A DNA stretch of 64,000 bases from Pseudobutyrivibrio xylanivorans. GTDB lineage: Bacteria; Bacillota; Clostridia; Lachnospirales; Lachnospiraceae. Positions within the stretch are counted from its first letter, which is position 1. Each line of letters opens with the position of its first letter. Under the pieces are notes generated by a model. That model worked only from the letters and a program-made list of their open reading frames with translations. It was not told where the DNA came from and searched no databases. A program made the translations under genes and the position numbers. The DNA is taken from positions 2,696,501 through 2,760,500 of the forward strand of contig NZ_CP043028.1 in the NCBI RefSeq assembly GCF_008935055.1, given 5' to 3'. Below are positions 1 to 8,573 of this stretch, one piece after another.

Positions 1-878
1 AGGGTGAGGCTCTTACAACACTTATCCTTAACAAGCTTCGTGGAACATTTAACGTTGTTGCTGTTAAGGCTCCAGGCTATGGCGACAGACGTAAGGAGAT
101 GCTTCAGGATATCGCAATCCTTACTGGTGGTCAGGTAATCTCAGAGGAGGTTGGACTTGAGCTTAAGGATACTACACTTGATCAGCTTGGACGTGCTAAG
201 TCTGTAAAGGTTAACAAGGAGAACACTGTTATCGTTGATGGCCTTGGTGATAAGGCAGCTATCGATTCTCGTGTTGCTCAGATTCGTGGTCAGATTGATG
301 AGACTACATCAGAGTTCGACAAGGAGAAGCTCCAGGAGAGACTTGCTAAGCTTGCAGGCGGTGTTGCAGTTATCCGTGTAGGTGCTGCTACAGAGACAGA
401 GATGAAGGAAGCTAAGCTTCGTATGGAAGATGCTCTTAACGCTACACGTGCTGCTGTTGAGGAAGGTATCATTGCAGGTGGTGGTTCTGCATATATCCAC
501 GTTCAGAAGAAGGTTGCAGAGCTTGCTGAGACTCTTTCTGGCGATGAGAAGACTGGTGCAAACGTAATTGTTAAGGCACTTGAGGCTCCACTTTTCTATA
601 TCGCTGCTAACGCTGGTCTTGAAGGCTCAGTTATCATTAACAAGGTTCGCGAGGCTGAGGATGGTGTAGGCTTCGATGCTTATAAAGAGGAGTATGTAAA
701 CATGGTTAAGGCTGGTATCCTTGATCCAGTTAAGGTTACACGTACAGCTCTTCAGAATGCTGCTTCTGTTGCTTCAACACTTCTTACTACAGAGTCAGTT
801 GTAGCTGACATCAAAGATCCTGCTGCTGATGCTGCCGCTGCAGCTGCTGCAGGTGCAGGAATGGGTGGCATGTACTAA
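1..878 (+). CDS. groEL: Chaperonin GroEL, 3' part (5' end outside window)
   Basis: This is the C-terminal ~291 residues of the 60-kDa chaperonin, which forms double seven-membered rings and folds client proteins with ATP and GroES. The frame is open from base 3 with no start, so the gene begins upstream of the window. The reading [23 protein letters not shown] is the well-known apical/intermediate domain segment (quoted here in parts: [10 protein letters not shown], then ILTGG). The later stretch with [13 protein letters not shown] residues and the ATP-pocket region near DGVGFDA also fit. The protein ends in the typical Gly-Met-rich tail GAGMGGMY. A strong terminator follows directly, so groEL is the last gene of its operon (probably groES-groEL). 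Identification is certain; only the upstream part is unseen. Confidence 0.98.
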   Translation, partial: GEALTTLILNKLRGTFNVVAVKAPGYGDRRKEMLQDIAILTGGQVISEEVGLELKDTTLDQLGRAKSVKVNKENTVIVDGLGDKAAIDSRVAQIRGQIDETTSEFDKEKLQERLAKLAGGVAVIRVGAATETEMKEAKLRMEDALNATRAAVEEGIIAGGGSAYIHVQKKVAELAETLSGDEKTGANVIVKALEAPLFYIAANAGLEGSVIINKVREAEDGVGFDAYKEEYVNMVKAGILDPVKVTRTALQNAASVASTLLTTESVVADIKDPAADAAAAAAAGAGMGGMY

Positions 879-902
879 AATTTTTGGTTTTAGGTTTTAT
901 TT

Positions 903-942
903 CACCGCTGGTTATGGTATCATAATCAGCGGTGCTTTTTAT
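903..942 (+). terminator. Rho-independent terminator after groEL
   Basis: The arms CACCGCTGGTTATG and CATAATCAGCGGTG form a 14-bp stem with one G-U pair and a 4-base loop (GTAT). A T-rich run, CTTTTTATTTT, follows. It ends the groEL transcript before the degV-like gene. Confidence 0.93.
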
Positions 943-970
943 TTTAAGCCAATAATTAATGAGGTGAATT

Positions 971-1843
971 ATGAGCAAAGTAGCAATACTTACAGATAGC
1001 AATAGTGGCATTACTCAGGCACAGTCCAAGGAATTTGGAATCTTCGTTGAGCCAATGCCTTTTTATATTGATGGACAGCTTTATTATGAGGATATTGATT
1101 TAACTCAGGAACAGTTCTATGAGAAGCTTACACAAGGCGGGGAGATTACTACTTCAATGCCTATCACAGGTAATCTTATGGATTCCTGGGACAATATTCT
1201 CAAAGATTATGATGAGCTTGTGTACATTCCAATGTCATCTGGTCTTTCGTCATCTTGCGCTACAGCAAAGATGCTTTCAGAGGATTATGATGGCAGAGTT
1301 GTAGTTGTTGATAATCAGCGTATTTCTGTTACTCAGAAGCTTTCAGCATTAGAGGCTAAAAAGCTTGCAGATGAAGGAAAGAGTGCTCAGGAAATCTGTG
1401 ATGCTCTTATTTCTAATAAATCATTATCTACTATCTATATCACTGTAGATACTTTGGAATATTTGAAGAAGGGCGGACGTCTTACTCCTGCCGTTGCAGC
1501 TATTGGTTCACTTCTTAAGATTAAGCCAGTACTTGCAATTTATGGAGAAAAGCTTGATAAGTTTGGAGTAGCCAGAACTATGAAGGCCGCTAAGCAGACT
1601 ATGATTGACGCTCTCAAGAAGGACATGAAAGAAGTCCTTAAAACTGAAAATTTAGATGATGTAGTTATTTCGATTGCACATACTCAGAACCAGGAGGCAG
1701 CAGAGAAGTTCAGAGAAGAGCTTCTTGAGGCGTTCCCTGGTAAAGAGATTTGGATAGATCCTTTATCACTTTCTGTTTCTTGTCACATAGGTCCAGGTGC
1801 TCTCGCTTGTACCATTACAAAGAAGTTAATTGATATTGATTAA
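971..1843 (+). CDS. DegV family fatty-acid-binding protein
   Basis: This 290-residue protein has the length and pattern of the DegV family. These cytosolic lipid-binding proteins act in Firmicutes as FakB-type partners that present fatty acids to a FakA kinase. Visible hallmarks are the N-terminal LTDSNSGI segment, the IPMSSGLSSS loop that binds the fatty-acid carboxylate in the middle of the protein, and the KPVLAIYGEKL strand. The ATG follows GAGGTGAATT, a good ribosome binding site. No fakA is seen nearby, so the exact lipid partner and pathway are inferred from the family only. It lies between the groEL terminator and purA. Confidence 0.93.
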   Translation: MSKVAILTDSNSGITQAQSKEFGIFVEPMPFYIDGQLYYEDIDLTQEQFYEKLTQGGEITTSMPITGNLMDSWDNILKDYDELVYIPMSSGLSSSCATAKMLSEDYDGRVVVVDNQRISVTQKLSALEAKKLADEGKSAQEICDALISNKSLSTIYITVDTLEYLKKGGRLTPAVAAIGSLLKIKPVLAIYGEKLDKFGVARTMKAAKQTMIDALKKDMKEVLKTENLDDVVISIAHTQNQEAAEKFREELLEAFPGKEIWIDPLSLSVSCHIGPGALACTITKKLIDID

Positions 1844-1891
1844 GCTTTAGCTTATTCAAATATATATTTTTGGTTATTTAGGAGGATTGTT

Positions 1892-3166
1892 ATGGTAAAA
1901 GCAGTTGTAGGTGCCAATTGGGGCGACGAAGGAAAGGGAAAGATTACAGATATGATGGCTGCAAATGCAGACATTATTGTACGCTTTCAGGGAGGAGCTA
2001 ATGCAGGTCACACCATAGTTAATAATTATGGTAAGTTCGCTCTTCACACACTTCCTTCAGGTGTATTTTATAATCACACCACTAGCATTATCGGAAATGG
2101 AGTTGCTCTCAATATTCCAATTCTTATGAACGAGATTAAATCCATTGTAGATAAAGGAGTACCTGCTCCACGTATTTTGGTATCTGACAGAGCACAGATT
2201 GTTATGCCATACCACATCCTTTTTGATCAGTACGAGGAGGAACGCCTTGGAAAGGCTTCTTTCGGCTCAACTAAGAGCGGCATTGCTCCTTTCTACTCAG
2301 ATAAGTATGCAAAGATTGGTTATCAGGTTCAGGAACTTTTCGATGAGGAACTTCTCAAGGAAAAGGTTAAGCGTACATGCGACCAGAAGAATGTTCTTTT
2401 AGAGCATTTGTATCACAAGCCACTTCTAACAGAAGAAGAGCTTCTTGATACACTTCATCAGTATCGTGACATGATTGCTCCTTATGTTTGTGATACTTCA
2501 GCTTACCTTTGGAACGCAATCAAGGAAGGCAAGACAATCCTTCTTGAGGGTCAGCTTGGTACTCTTAAGGATCCAGATCATGGAATTTATCCAATGGTTA
2601 CATCTTCGTCAACACTTGCACCTTATGGCTGCATTGGTGCTGGTATTCCAGCTCAGGAGCTTAAGCAGGTTGTTACAGTATGTAAGGCATATTCTTCAGC
2701 AGTTGGAGCTGGAGCTTTTGTATCAGAAATCTTTGGAGATGAGGCAGATGAACTTAGACGCCGTGGTGGAGATGGCGGAGAGTTTGGCGCTACAACAGGT
2801 CGTCCACGTCGTATGGGTTGGTTTGACTGTGTAGCTTCTAAGTACGGATGCAGAATGCAGGGTACAACAGATGTTGCCTTTACAGTAGTTGATGTTCTTG
2901 GGTATCTTGATGAGATTCCTGTATGTGTTGGTTACGAAATCGACGGAGAGGTTACAACAGACTTCCCTGTTACTTCAAAGCTCGAGAAGGCTAAGCCAGT
3001 GCTTAAGACTCTTCCAGGTTGGAAATGCGATATCCGCGGAATTAAGAAATACGAGGACCTTCCTGAGAATTGTCGCAATTATATCGAGTTCATTGAAAAG
3101 GAAATTGGATTCCCTATCACAATGGTTTCTAACGGACCAGGACGTGATGATATTATCTATAGATAA
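1892..3166 (+). CDS. purA: Adenylosuccinate synthase
   Basis: PurA joins IMP and aspartate using GTP to give adenylosuccinate, the first committed step from IMP to AMP. The N-terminus carries GANWGDEGKGKI, the GTP/IMP-binding loop of the family (usually with QWGDEGKGK). It also has the FQGGANAGHT segment with the catalytic His, and later GATTGRPRRMGWFD, which lines the IMP/GTP site. At 424 residues it has the normal length. The ATG is preceded by TAGGAGGATTGTT, a strong Shine-Dalgarno. A hairpin terminator follows closely. The gene appears to form a single-gene transcript or the end of one with the DegV gene 48 bases upstream. Confidence 0.98.
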   Translation: MVKAVVGANWGDEGKGKITDMMAANADIIVRFQGGANAGHTIVNNYGKFALHTLPSGVFYNHTTSIIGNGVALNIPILMNEIKSIVDKGVPAPRILVSDRAQIVMPYHILFDQYEEERLGKASFGSTKSGIAPFYSDKYAKIGYQVQELFDEELLKEKVKRTCDQKNVLLEHLYHKPLLTEEELLDTLHQYRDMIAPYVCDTSAYLWNAIKEGKTILLEGQLGTLKDPDHGIYPMVTSSSTLAPYGCIGAGIPAQELKQVVTVCKAYSSAVGAGAFVSEIFGDEADELRRRGGDGGEFGATTGRPRRMGWFDCVASKYGCRMQGTTDVAFTVVDVLGYLDEIPVCVGYEIDGEVTTDFPVTSKLEKAKPVLKTLPGWKCDIRGIKKYEDLPENCRNYIEFIEKEIGFPITMVSNGPGRDDIIYR

Positions 3167-3172
3167 AGATTT

Positions 3173-3214
3173 AAAAATGCTTTACAATTTAGGTTGTAAG
3201 GCATTTTTATTTTG
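3173..3214 (+). terminator. Terminator after purA
   Basis: AAATGCTTTACAA (3175-3187) pairs with TTGTAAGGCATTT (3194-3206), with one G-U pair and a six-base loop, followed by TTTTTATTTT. It lies in the 67-base gap between purA and the DUF4340 gene. Confidence 0.85.
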
Positions 3215-3233
3215 GCTTAACGGGGATGAGTTT

Positions 3234-3842
3234 ATGAGCGATTTAATTCAATCAAAATATTTCAAAATTGGTTTGCTTTGCCTTGTTGTGATTTTGTTGG
3301 CTCTTCTAATTTTTTTCTCTCTTGGGAAAGGTGATAAGGTATTTCTTGGAGTTTCTTCTGAAGAGCAAACCTACGCCGATGCTCTTGATAAAGAAAGCGA
3401 AGAGAAGGATGAAGGTGAAGAGGTATTCATGATTCCAAAGGAGGATGTTTACAGCTTTCTAATTACTGACTCAAATGGAATCAGATTAACTTTTGAAAAT
3501 CAGGATGATAATTGGATCTGTACTGATAATACCGATATTGATATAGATGAAAACAGGGTTGATAAGCTCCTTAATTACCTTTGCGATGTTAGATGCGTAA
3601 ATTCTTATTCAGATGTGGATGGAAGCGTATACGGGCTCGATCAGACATCGAAGGAATATAGGGTTACAGACTCGGCAGGTGGCACTATAATTATTTCTAT
3701 TGGAAATATAGATGAAGAGTCCGGTGGCGTATATTTTTCAATTAATTATGACTTTTCTACAGTTTATTTAAACAGTGGAAAATTAGCTAAAGCCAGCGAG
3801 TACGCAATCCAGGATTTGGTTCAGCTAAATTCAGCAAAATAA
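3234..3842 (+). CDS. DUF4340-like membrane-anchored protein
   Basis: The start is taken at the ATG at 3234, preceded by CGGGGATGAG. An upstream in-frame extension would run through the purA terminator and back into purA. The product is 202 residues, with a single membrane anchor at about residues 9-30 (KIGLLCLVVILLALLIFF-type run), an acidic linker, then an extracellular domain. The run YGLDQTSKEYRVTDSAGG followed by IISIGNIDEESGGVYFSI resembles the repeated unit of DUF4340 proteins. These often accompany gliding/ABC exporter genes in other bacteria but also occur alone in Lachnospiraceae. Function is unknown. The assignment rests on pattern memory and is moderate. Confidence 0.68.
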   Translation: MSDLIQSKYFKIGLLCLVVILLALLIFFSLGKGDKVFLGVSSEEQTYADALDKESEEKDEGEEVFMIPKEDVYSFLITDSNGIRLTFENQDDNWICTDNTDIDIDENRVDKLLNYLCDVRCVNSYSDVDGSVYGLDQTSKEYRVTDSAGGTIIISIGNIDEESGGVYFSINYDFSTVYLNSGKLAKASEYAIQDLVQLNSAK

Positions 3843-3866
3843 GTAATCGTAAGAGTTTTTTACATG

Positions 3867-3895
3867 TTTACATATTACTGTGGCTGTGCTATTAT
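3867..3895 (+). promoter_or_regulatory. Promoter of rpsO
   Basis: TTTACA (3867-3872) and TATTAT (3890-3895) are separated by 17 bases, close to the sigma-A consensus. The predicted start of transcription is near 3902, giving an ~85-base leader before rpsO. Confidence 0.65.
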
Positions 3896-3910
3896 ACTAA
3901 AGTACGATTT

Positions 3911-3957
3911 ACTGTAACTCAGGTTTTGGACACTCCGACCTTTTCCTTAGTTACGGC
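3911..3957 (+). promoter_or_regulatory. Candidate structured leader of rpsO (S15 autoregulation)
   Basis: In the rpsO leader, GTAACT (3914-3919) and AGG (3921-3923) pair with CCT (3945-3947) and AGTTAC (3949-3954). This makes a two-part stem split by a one-by-one mismatch, with a loop rich in C and T. Ribosomal protein S15 is known to repress its own mRNA in several bacteria through leader structures. That this hairpin does so here is inference from position and shape. Confidence 0.45.
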
Positions 3958-3987
3958 ATATTAATAGTTTTATAGGAGGTAATTAAA

Positions 3988-4254
3988 ATGATTACAAAAG
4001 AGAAGAAGCAGGCAATTATCAATGAGTATGCTAGAACAGCTGGTGATACAGGTTCTCCAGAGGTTCAGATTGCAGTTCTTACAGCTCGTATATCAGAGCT
4101 TACAGAGCACCTTAAGGCTAACCCAGGTGATCATCATTCACGTCGTGGTATGATGAAGATGGTTGGTAAGAGAAGAAACCTTCTTGCATACCTTAAGAAT
4201 ACTGATATTGAGAGATATCGTTCAATTATTGAGCGTCTTGGCTTAAGAAAGTAA
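3988..4254 (+). CDS. rpsO: 30S ribosomal protein S15
   Basis: This 88-residue protein has the full S15 length and pattern: [20 protein letters not shown], then [21 protein letters not shown] and the C-terminal [13 protein letters not shown]15 binds the central domain of 16S rRNA early in 30S assembly. It has its own promoter and a leader hairpin upstream, and a strong ribosome binding site (TAGGAGGTAATTAAA). A terminator separates it from pnp, the usual downstream neighbour in many bacteria. Confidence 0.98.
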   Translation: MITKEKKQAIINEYARTAGDTGSPEVQIAVLTARISELTEHLKANPGDHHSRRGMMKMVGKRRNLLAYLKNTDIERYRSIIERLGLRK

Positions 4255-4261
4255 TCTATAC

Positions 4262-4292
4262 GAGCGGAGTGTATGCTCCGCTCATTTTTCTA
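4262..4292 (+). terminator. Terminator after rpsO
   Basis: GAGCGGAG (4262-4269) pairs perfectly with CTCCGCTC (4276-4283) around a six-base loop, followed by ATTTTTC. Some read-through into pnp is possible, as in the rpsO-pnp pair of other bacteria. Confidence 0.9.
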
Positions 4293-4306
4293 TGAATTAG
4301 TTTTCG

Positions 4307-4403
4307 AGCCCAATCCGAAGCCACTGAATTTGTTAGCGAAAAACTTTTTATAAGTCAATGTTCTAGATGTTCGCTTCATTTTCAGTAGTTTCGGGTTAGA
4401 GCT
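4307..4403 (+). promoter_or_regulatory. Long imperfect hairpin in the pnp leader
   Basis: Successive arm pairs nest around one centre: CCGAA (4315-4319) with TTCGG (4390-4394), ACTGAA (4323-4328) with TTCAGT (4381-4386), and AGCGAA (4335-4340) with TTCGCT (4370-4375). Outer, weaker pairs extend to 4307/4403. The internal loops are nearly symmetric, giving a ~97-base stem-loop between the rpsO terminator and the pnp start. In E. coli, PNPase autoregulation uses a leader duplex cut by RNase III. A similar role here is inference. A TATAAT at 4407-4412 could be a second, weak promoter but has no clear -35. Confidence 0.5.
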
Positions 4404-4433
4404 TAATATAATTAAGTTTATAAGGAGAAAACC

Positions 4434-6515
4434 ATGAAGACATTTACAATGGATTTAGCTGGTAGAACACTTCGTGTAGATATCGGCAGAGTTGCAGCTC
4501 AGGCTAATGGAGCAGCATTTATTCAGTATGGTGATACAACAGTTCTTTCAACTGCTACAGCATCTGATAAGCCACGTGATGGCATTGATTTCTTCCCACT
4601 CTCAGTAGAGTTCGAAGAGAAGACATACGCAGTAGGTAAAATCCCTGGCGGTTTCAATAAGAGAGAAGGAAAGGCTTCAGAGAATGCTGTCCTTACTTCT
4701 CGTGTTATTGACAGACCTATGCGTCCACTTTTCCCAAAGGATTATCGTAATGACGTTACACTTAACAATATGGTTATGGCTGTTGATCCACAGTGCCGTC
4801 CAGAGCTTGTAGCTATGCTTGGTGCTGCTATTTCAACATGTATTTCAGATATCCCATTTGATGGCCCATGTGCTATGACTCAGATGGGTATGATTAATGG
4901 TGAGTTAATTGTTAACCCTTCACAGGAGCAGTGGGATAAGGGCGACCTTAAGCTTACAGTTGCTTCTACAAGAGAAAAGGTTATCATGATTGAGGCTGGT
5001 GCAAACATCATCCCTGAGGACAAGATGATTGAGGCTATTTATAAGTGCCACGATGTTAACCAGACAATCATTAATTTCATCGATGAGATGGTTAAAGAGT
5101 GTGGTAAGCCAAAGCATGAGTACACATCATGTGCTATCCCTGAGGAGCTTTTTGCAAAGATGAAGGAAATTGTTCCTCCAGCAGAGATGGAAGAGGCTGT
5201 ATTCACAGATGAGAAGCAGGTTCGTGAGGAGAATATCCGTCAGATTACTGAGCGTCTCGAGGAAGCATTTGCTGAGAATGAGGAATGGCTTGCAGTTCTT
5301 GGTGAGGCTATTTATCAGTATGAGAAGAAGACAGTTCGCAAGATGATTCTTAAGGAACACAAGCGTCCAGATGGTCGTCAGCTTGATCAGATTCGTCCAC
5401 TTGCCGCTGAAGTTGACCTTATTCCTAGAGTTCACGGTTCTTCAATGTTTACACGTGGACAGACACAGATTTGCGATGTAGTTACACTTGCTCCTCTTTC
5501 AGAGGCCCAGAAGATTGATGGATTAGATGCATTCGTTACAGAGAAGAGATACATGCACCACTACAATTTCCCTGCATACTCAGTAGGTGAGACAAAGCCA
5601 TCAAGAGGTCCAGGACGTCGTGAAATTGGTCACGGTGCACTTGCAGAAAGAGCACTTCTTCCTGTACTTCCTACACCAGAGGAGTTCCCATATGCTATCC
5701 GTGCCGTATCTGAGACATTTGAATCAAACGGCTCTACATCAATGGCTTCTACATGTGCATCATGTATGTCACTTATGGCTGCTGGTGTTCCTATCAAGGC
5801 TATGGTAGCTGGTATTTCATGTGGTCTTGTTACAGGTGATACAGATGACGATTTTGTTCTTCTTACAGATATTCAGGGCCTTGAGGACTTCTTCGGAGAT
5901 ATGGACTTCAAGGTTACTGGTACTAAGGAAGGTATCACAGCTATCCAGATGGATATCAAGATCCACGGTCTTACTCGTCCAATCGTAGAGGGAGCTATCG
6001 CTCGTTGCCGTGAGGCTAGATTCTTCATTATGGATAACTGCATGAGCAAGGCAATTGCAGAGCCACGTAAGGAAGTTGGCGAGTATGCACCAAAGATTAT
6101 TCAGCTTTCTATCGATCCAGAGAAGATTGGTGATGTTGTTGGACAGCGTGGAAAGACAATCAACGAAATCATTGCAAGATGCGATGTTAAGATTGATATT
6201 ACAGATGAGGGCAACGTTTCTATCTGCGGTACAGATGCAGCAAAGATGGACGAGGCTAAGAAGATGATTGAAATCATTACAACTGATTTCGAGAAGGATC
6301 AGATTCTTACTGGTAAGGTTGTCAGCATTAAGGAATTCGGTGCATTCATCGAGTTTGCTCCAGGCAAGGAGGGAATGGTTCACATTTCTAAGATTGCAAA
6401 GGAGAGAATTGATAGAGTTGAGGATGTTCTTACTCTTGGTGATACTGTTAAGGTTGTTTGCCTTGGCAAGGATAAGATGGGACGTATCAGCTTCTCAATC
6501 AAGGATTGCCAGTAA
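4434..6515 (+). CDS. pnp: Polyribonucleotide nucleotidyltransferase (PNPase)
   Basis: PNPase degrades RNA 3' to 5' using phosphate and can add tails in reverse. At 693 residues it has the usual architecture: a first RNase PH domain (~1-230), an all-helical linker, a second catalytic RNase PH domain (~300-550), a KH domain (~555-615, with VVGQRGKTINEI as the GxxG loop) and a C-terminal S1 domain (~620-690, from ILTGKVVSIKEFGAFIEF). FNKREGKASENAVLTSR and the GETKPSRGPGRREIGHG segments are family hallmarks. The start follows ATAAGGAGAAAACC. A terminator follows. Expression is likely controlled through the long leader hairpin just upstream. Confidence 0.98.
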   Translation: MKTFTMDLAGRTLRVDIGRVAAQANGAAFIQYGDTTVLSTATASDKPRDGIDFFPLSVEFEEKTYAVGKIPGGFNKREGKASENAVLTSRVIDRPMRPLFPKDYRNDVTLNNMVMAVDPQCRPELVAMLGAAISTCISDIPFDGPCAMTQMGMINGELIVNPSQEQWDKGDLKLTVASTREKVIMIEAGANIIPEDKMIEAIYKCHDVNQTIINFIDEMVKECGKPKHEYTSCAIPEELFAKMKEIVPPAEMEEAVFTDEKQVREENIRQITERLEEAFAENEEWLAVLGEAIYQYEKKTVRKMILKEHKRPDGRQLDQIRPLAAEVDLIPRVHGSSMFTRGQTQICDVVTLAPLSEAQKIDGLDAFVTEKRYMHHYNFPAYSVGETKPSRGPGRREIGHGALAERALLPVLPTPEEFPYAIRAVSETFESNGSTSMASTCASCMSLMAAGVPIKAMVAGISCGLVTGDTDDDFVLLTDIQGLEDFFGDMDFKVTGTKEGITAIQMDIKIHGLTRPIVEGAIARCREARFFIMDNCMSKAIAEPRKEVGEYAPKIIQLSIDPEKIGDVVGQRGKTINEIIARCDVKIDITDEGNVSICGTDAAKMDEAKKMIEIITTDFEKDQILTGKVVSIKEFGAFIEFAPGKEGMVHISKIAKERIDRVEDVLTLGDTVKVVCLGKDKMGRISFSIKDCQ

Positions 6516-6534
6516 TTATAACTAATTAGATTTT

Positions 6535-6569
6535 AAATGCGCCTGGCGTTTGTCGGGCGCATTTTTTAA
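6535..6569 (+). terminator. Terminator after pnp
   Basis: AAATGCGCC (6535-6543) pairs with GGCGCATTT (6556-6564) and a T run follows. It lies immediately before the ABC-F gene, so the in-frame TTG at 6550 lies inside this hairpin and is not the start. Confidence 0.88.
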
Positions 6570-6579
6570 GGAAAAGATT

Positions 6580-8496
6580 ATGTTATTAAATGTTTCACAT
6601 ATATATAAATCCTTTGGCGAGGATTCAATAATTAAAGATGCTACTTTTACTGTAGATGAAGGCTCAAAGGTTGCTATTGTTGGAAATAATGGTACTGGAA
6701 AGTCTACTCTTTTGAAGATTATTATCGGCGATCTTCCTGCTGATGATGGTGAGGTTACTCTTAAAAAGGACGCTACTATGGGCTATTTGGCTCAGTATCA
6801 GGAGGATGCTTTCGGAAGCAATATTCTTGATACAGTTCTTGGGGCTCGAGAAGACTTGCTTTCAATGGAAAAGAAGCTTGCTGAGATGGAGGCGCAAATG
6901 AGCTCTTTATCTCATGAAGAAATGACTTCTTTTATGGATTCTTATCATAAGCTTCAGCATCAGTTTGACTTGATGGGGGGCTACACCTTCCGTTCAGAGG
7001 CTGTTGGTATTCTGAAGGGCCTTGGTTTCGAACAGGAAGATTTTGAAAAGAGCATGAACGAGCTATCAGGCGGTCAAAAGACTCGTGTCAGCTTGGGAAG
7101 ACTTCTTGCCGCATCACCTGATTTACTTTTACTTGATGAGCCTATTAACCACTTGGATTTAAAATCAATTATGTGGCTCGAAGGGTATCTTACTGCTTAT
7201 AAGGGCGCTGTTGTTATTGTTGCACATGATAGATATTTTCTTGATAAGATTGCTGACCATGTGGTTGATTTATCATATGGAAAGACAAGCGTCTATACTG
7301 GAAACTATACTTCCTTCGTTGCACAGAAGGAAATTGCACAGCTTACTTATGAGCGAAGCTATGAAAAGCAGCAGAAGGAAATAGAACATCAGAAGGCTGT
7401 TATCGAAAAGCTTCAGTCTTTCAATCGTGAGAAATCAATTAAACGAGCAGAAAGCCGAAAGAAGACTCTTGATAAAATGGAAGTTATGGACGCTCCTGAT
7501 AAGGATATGCCTAAGATGCGACTTTCACTTGAAATTGAAAAGGAAAGTGGCAAGGATGTTCTTGATTTTTCTCATGTAACAAAATCTTACGATGATAAAA
7601 ATATCTTTACGGATTTATCGTTTGAAGTCCATAAGGGAGATAGAATCGCTATTTTAGGCGATAATGGTACAGGGAAAACCACTATTCTTAAATGTATAAA
7701 TGGTCTTACTGATTTTGAGTCAGGTGAGATTCGTTTCGGTGCAAATGTTACTGTTGGCTACTACGATCAGGAACAGCAGGGACTTACAGAATCCAATACA
7801 ATTTTCAGTGAGCTTCATGATGCTTATCCATTCCTTACAGAGACAAAGGTTCGTAACACTCTTGCTGCCTTTATGTTTACAGAGGATGACGTTTTCAAGC
7901 GTATCAGTGATTTATCCGGTGGTGAGCGTGGTAGAGTTTCTCTTGCAAAGCTCATGCTTTCAAAGTCTAATCTTCTTATCCTAGATGAGCCTACAAACCA
8001 CTTGGATATGGATTCCAAACAGATGCTTGAAGAGGCTTTGAATGAATATGACGGAACCCTTCTTTATGTAAGCCACGACCGTTATTTTGTAAATAAGACT
8101 GCTAACATGATTCTTGAGCTTTCAGATGGTGGCCTTACCAAATATCTTGGTAATTATGATGAATATATTGCTAAGAAGGAACAGCTCTACGGCGCTGCCT
8201 CTTCTGAAGCATCAAATTCTGGTGTGACCGCTGAGGAGACTGCTGCCAAGCTTGATTATAAGGAGCAGAAGAGAATAGAGGCTGAAAAGCGCAAAATCCA
8301 GAATCGTATCTCTAAGATTGAAAAAGAAATTGAAGAGCTTGAGGATAAAAAAGCTAAAATTGATGAGGAATTTGTTAAGCCTGAAAATATGACAAACTCT
8401 GCAAAATTAAACGAATTAACTGCAGAACAGAACGAAATTAATGATAGGCTTGAAGCACTTTATGAGGAATGGGAAGAAGCAAGTTCCCTTATGTGA
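6580..8496 (+). CDS. ABC-F family ATPase (translation factor type)
   Basis: This soluble protein has two ATPase domains in tandem and no membrane segments, as in ABC-F factors (Uup/YfmR/EttA type), which act at the ribosomal E site. The start chosen is ATG 6580 after AAGGAAAAG; it gives 638 residues. The first domain has GNNGTGKST (residues 35-43) and LSGGQKTR; the second has GDNGTGKTT and LSGGERGR. A charged linker of ~80 residues separates them, and a C-terminal coiled coil follows residue ~560. The first Walker B/H-loop stretch reads LDEPINHLD instead of the near-universal LDEPTNHLD, while the second is canonical. It is not assigned to a resistance subfamily. Confidence 0.93.
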   Translation: MLLNVSHIYKSFGEDSIIKDATFTVDEGSKVAIVGNNGTGKSTLLKIIIGDLPADDGEVTLKKDATMGYLAQYQEDAFGSNILDTVLGAREDLLSMEKKLAEMEAQMSSLSHEEMTSFMDSYHKLQHQFDLMGGYTFRSEAVGILKGLGFEQEDFEKSMNELSGGQKTRVSLGRLLAASPDLLLLDEPINHLDLKSIMWLEGYLTAYKGAVVIVAHDRYFLDKIADHVVDLSYGKTSVYTGNYTSFVAQKEIAQLTYERSYEKQQKEIEHQKAVIEKLQSFNREKSIKRAESRKKTLDKMEVMDAPDKDMPKMRLSLEIEKESGKDVLDFSHVTKSYDDKNIFTDLSFEVHKGDRIAILGDNGTGKTTILKCINGLTDFESGEIRFGANVTVGYYDQEQQGLTESNTIFSELHDAYPFLTETKVRNTLAAFMFTEDDVFKRISDLSGGERGRVSLAKLMLSKSNLLILDEPTNHLDMDSKQMLEEALNEYDGTLLYVSHDRYFVNKTANMILELSDGGLTKYLGNYDEYIAKKEQLYGAASSEASNSGVTAEETAAKLDYKEQKRIEAEKRKIQNRISKIEKEIEELEDKKAKIDEEFVKPENMTNSAKLNELTAEQNEINDRLEALYEEWEEASSLM

Positions 8497-8501
8497 CAAG
8501 T

Positions 8502-8519
8502 TTGTTAAATCGTTGACAA
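8502..8519 (+). promoter_or_regulatory. Rex operator (ROP) overlapping the rex -35
   Basis: TTGTTAAATCGTTGACAA matches the Rex consensus TTGTTAA-N4-TTAACAA with a single change in the right half. Its right half contains the TTGACA -35 hexamer of the rex promoter, so Rex bound here would block RNA polymerase. This indicates NADH-responsive autorepression. The site is seen directly; repression is inferred from the known Rex family mechanism. Confidence 0.88.
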
Positions 8520-8541
8520 AGTTATGCATGAATTCTATAAT
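8513..8541 (+). promoter_or_regulatory. Promoter of rex (perfect consensus)
   Basis: TTGACA (8513-8518) and TATAAT (8536-8541) are separated by exactly 17 bases, both matching the sigma-A consensus. Transcription is predicted to start near 8548, followed by GGAGG at 8561-8565. Confidence 0.9.
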
Positions 8542-8573
8542 TGTTGTAGAAATTTATTTAGGAGGCGTATATT

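Noticed and set aside
811..1011. Minus-strand frame opposite the groEL end
   Set aside because: It spans the groEL terminator, has no support, and mirrors the high-Ala codons of groEL.
4407..4412. TATAAT ahead of pnp as a strong promoter
   Set aside because: There is no -35 hexamer at normal spacing and the TATAAT is inside a small CTTAAT/ATTAAG palindrome; kept only as a weak possibility.
6550..6579. TTG start for the ABC-F gene at 6550
   Set aside because: This TTG is inside the terminator hairpin of pnp; ATG 6580 with a nearby AAGGAA is the better start.
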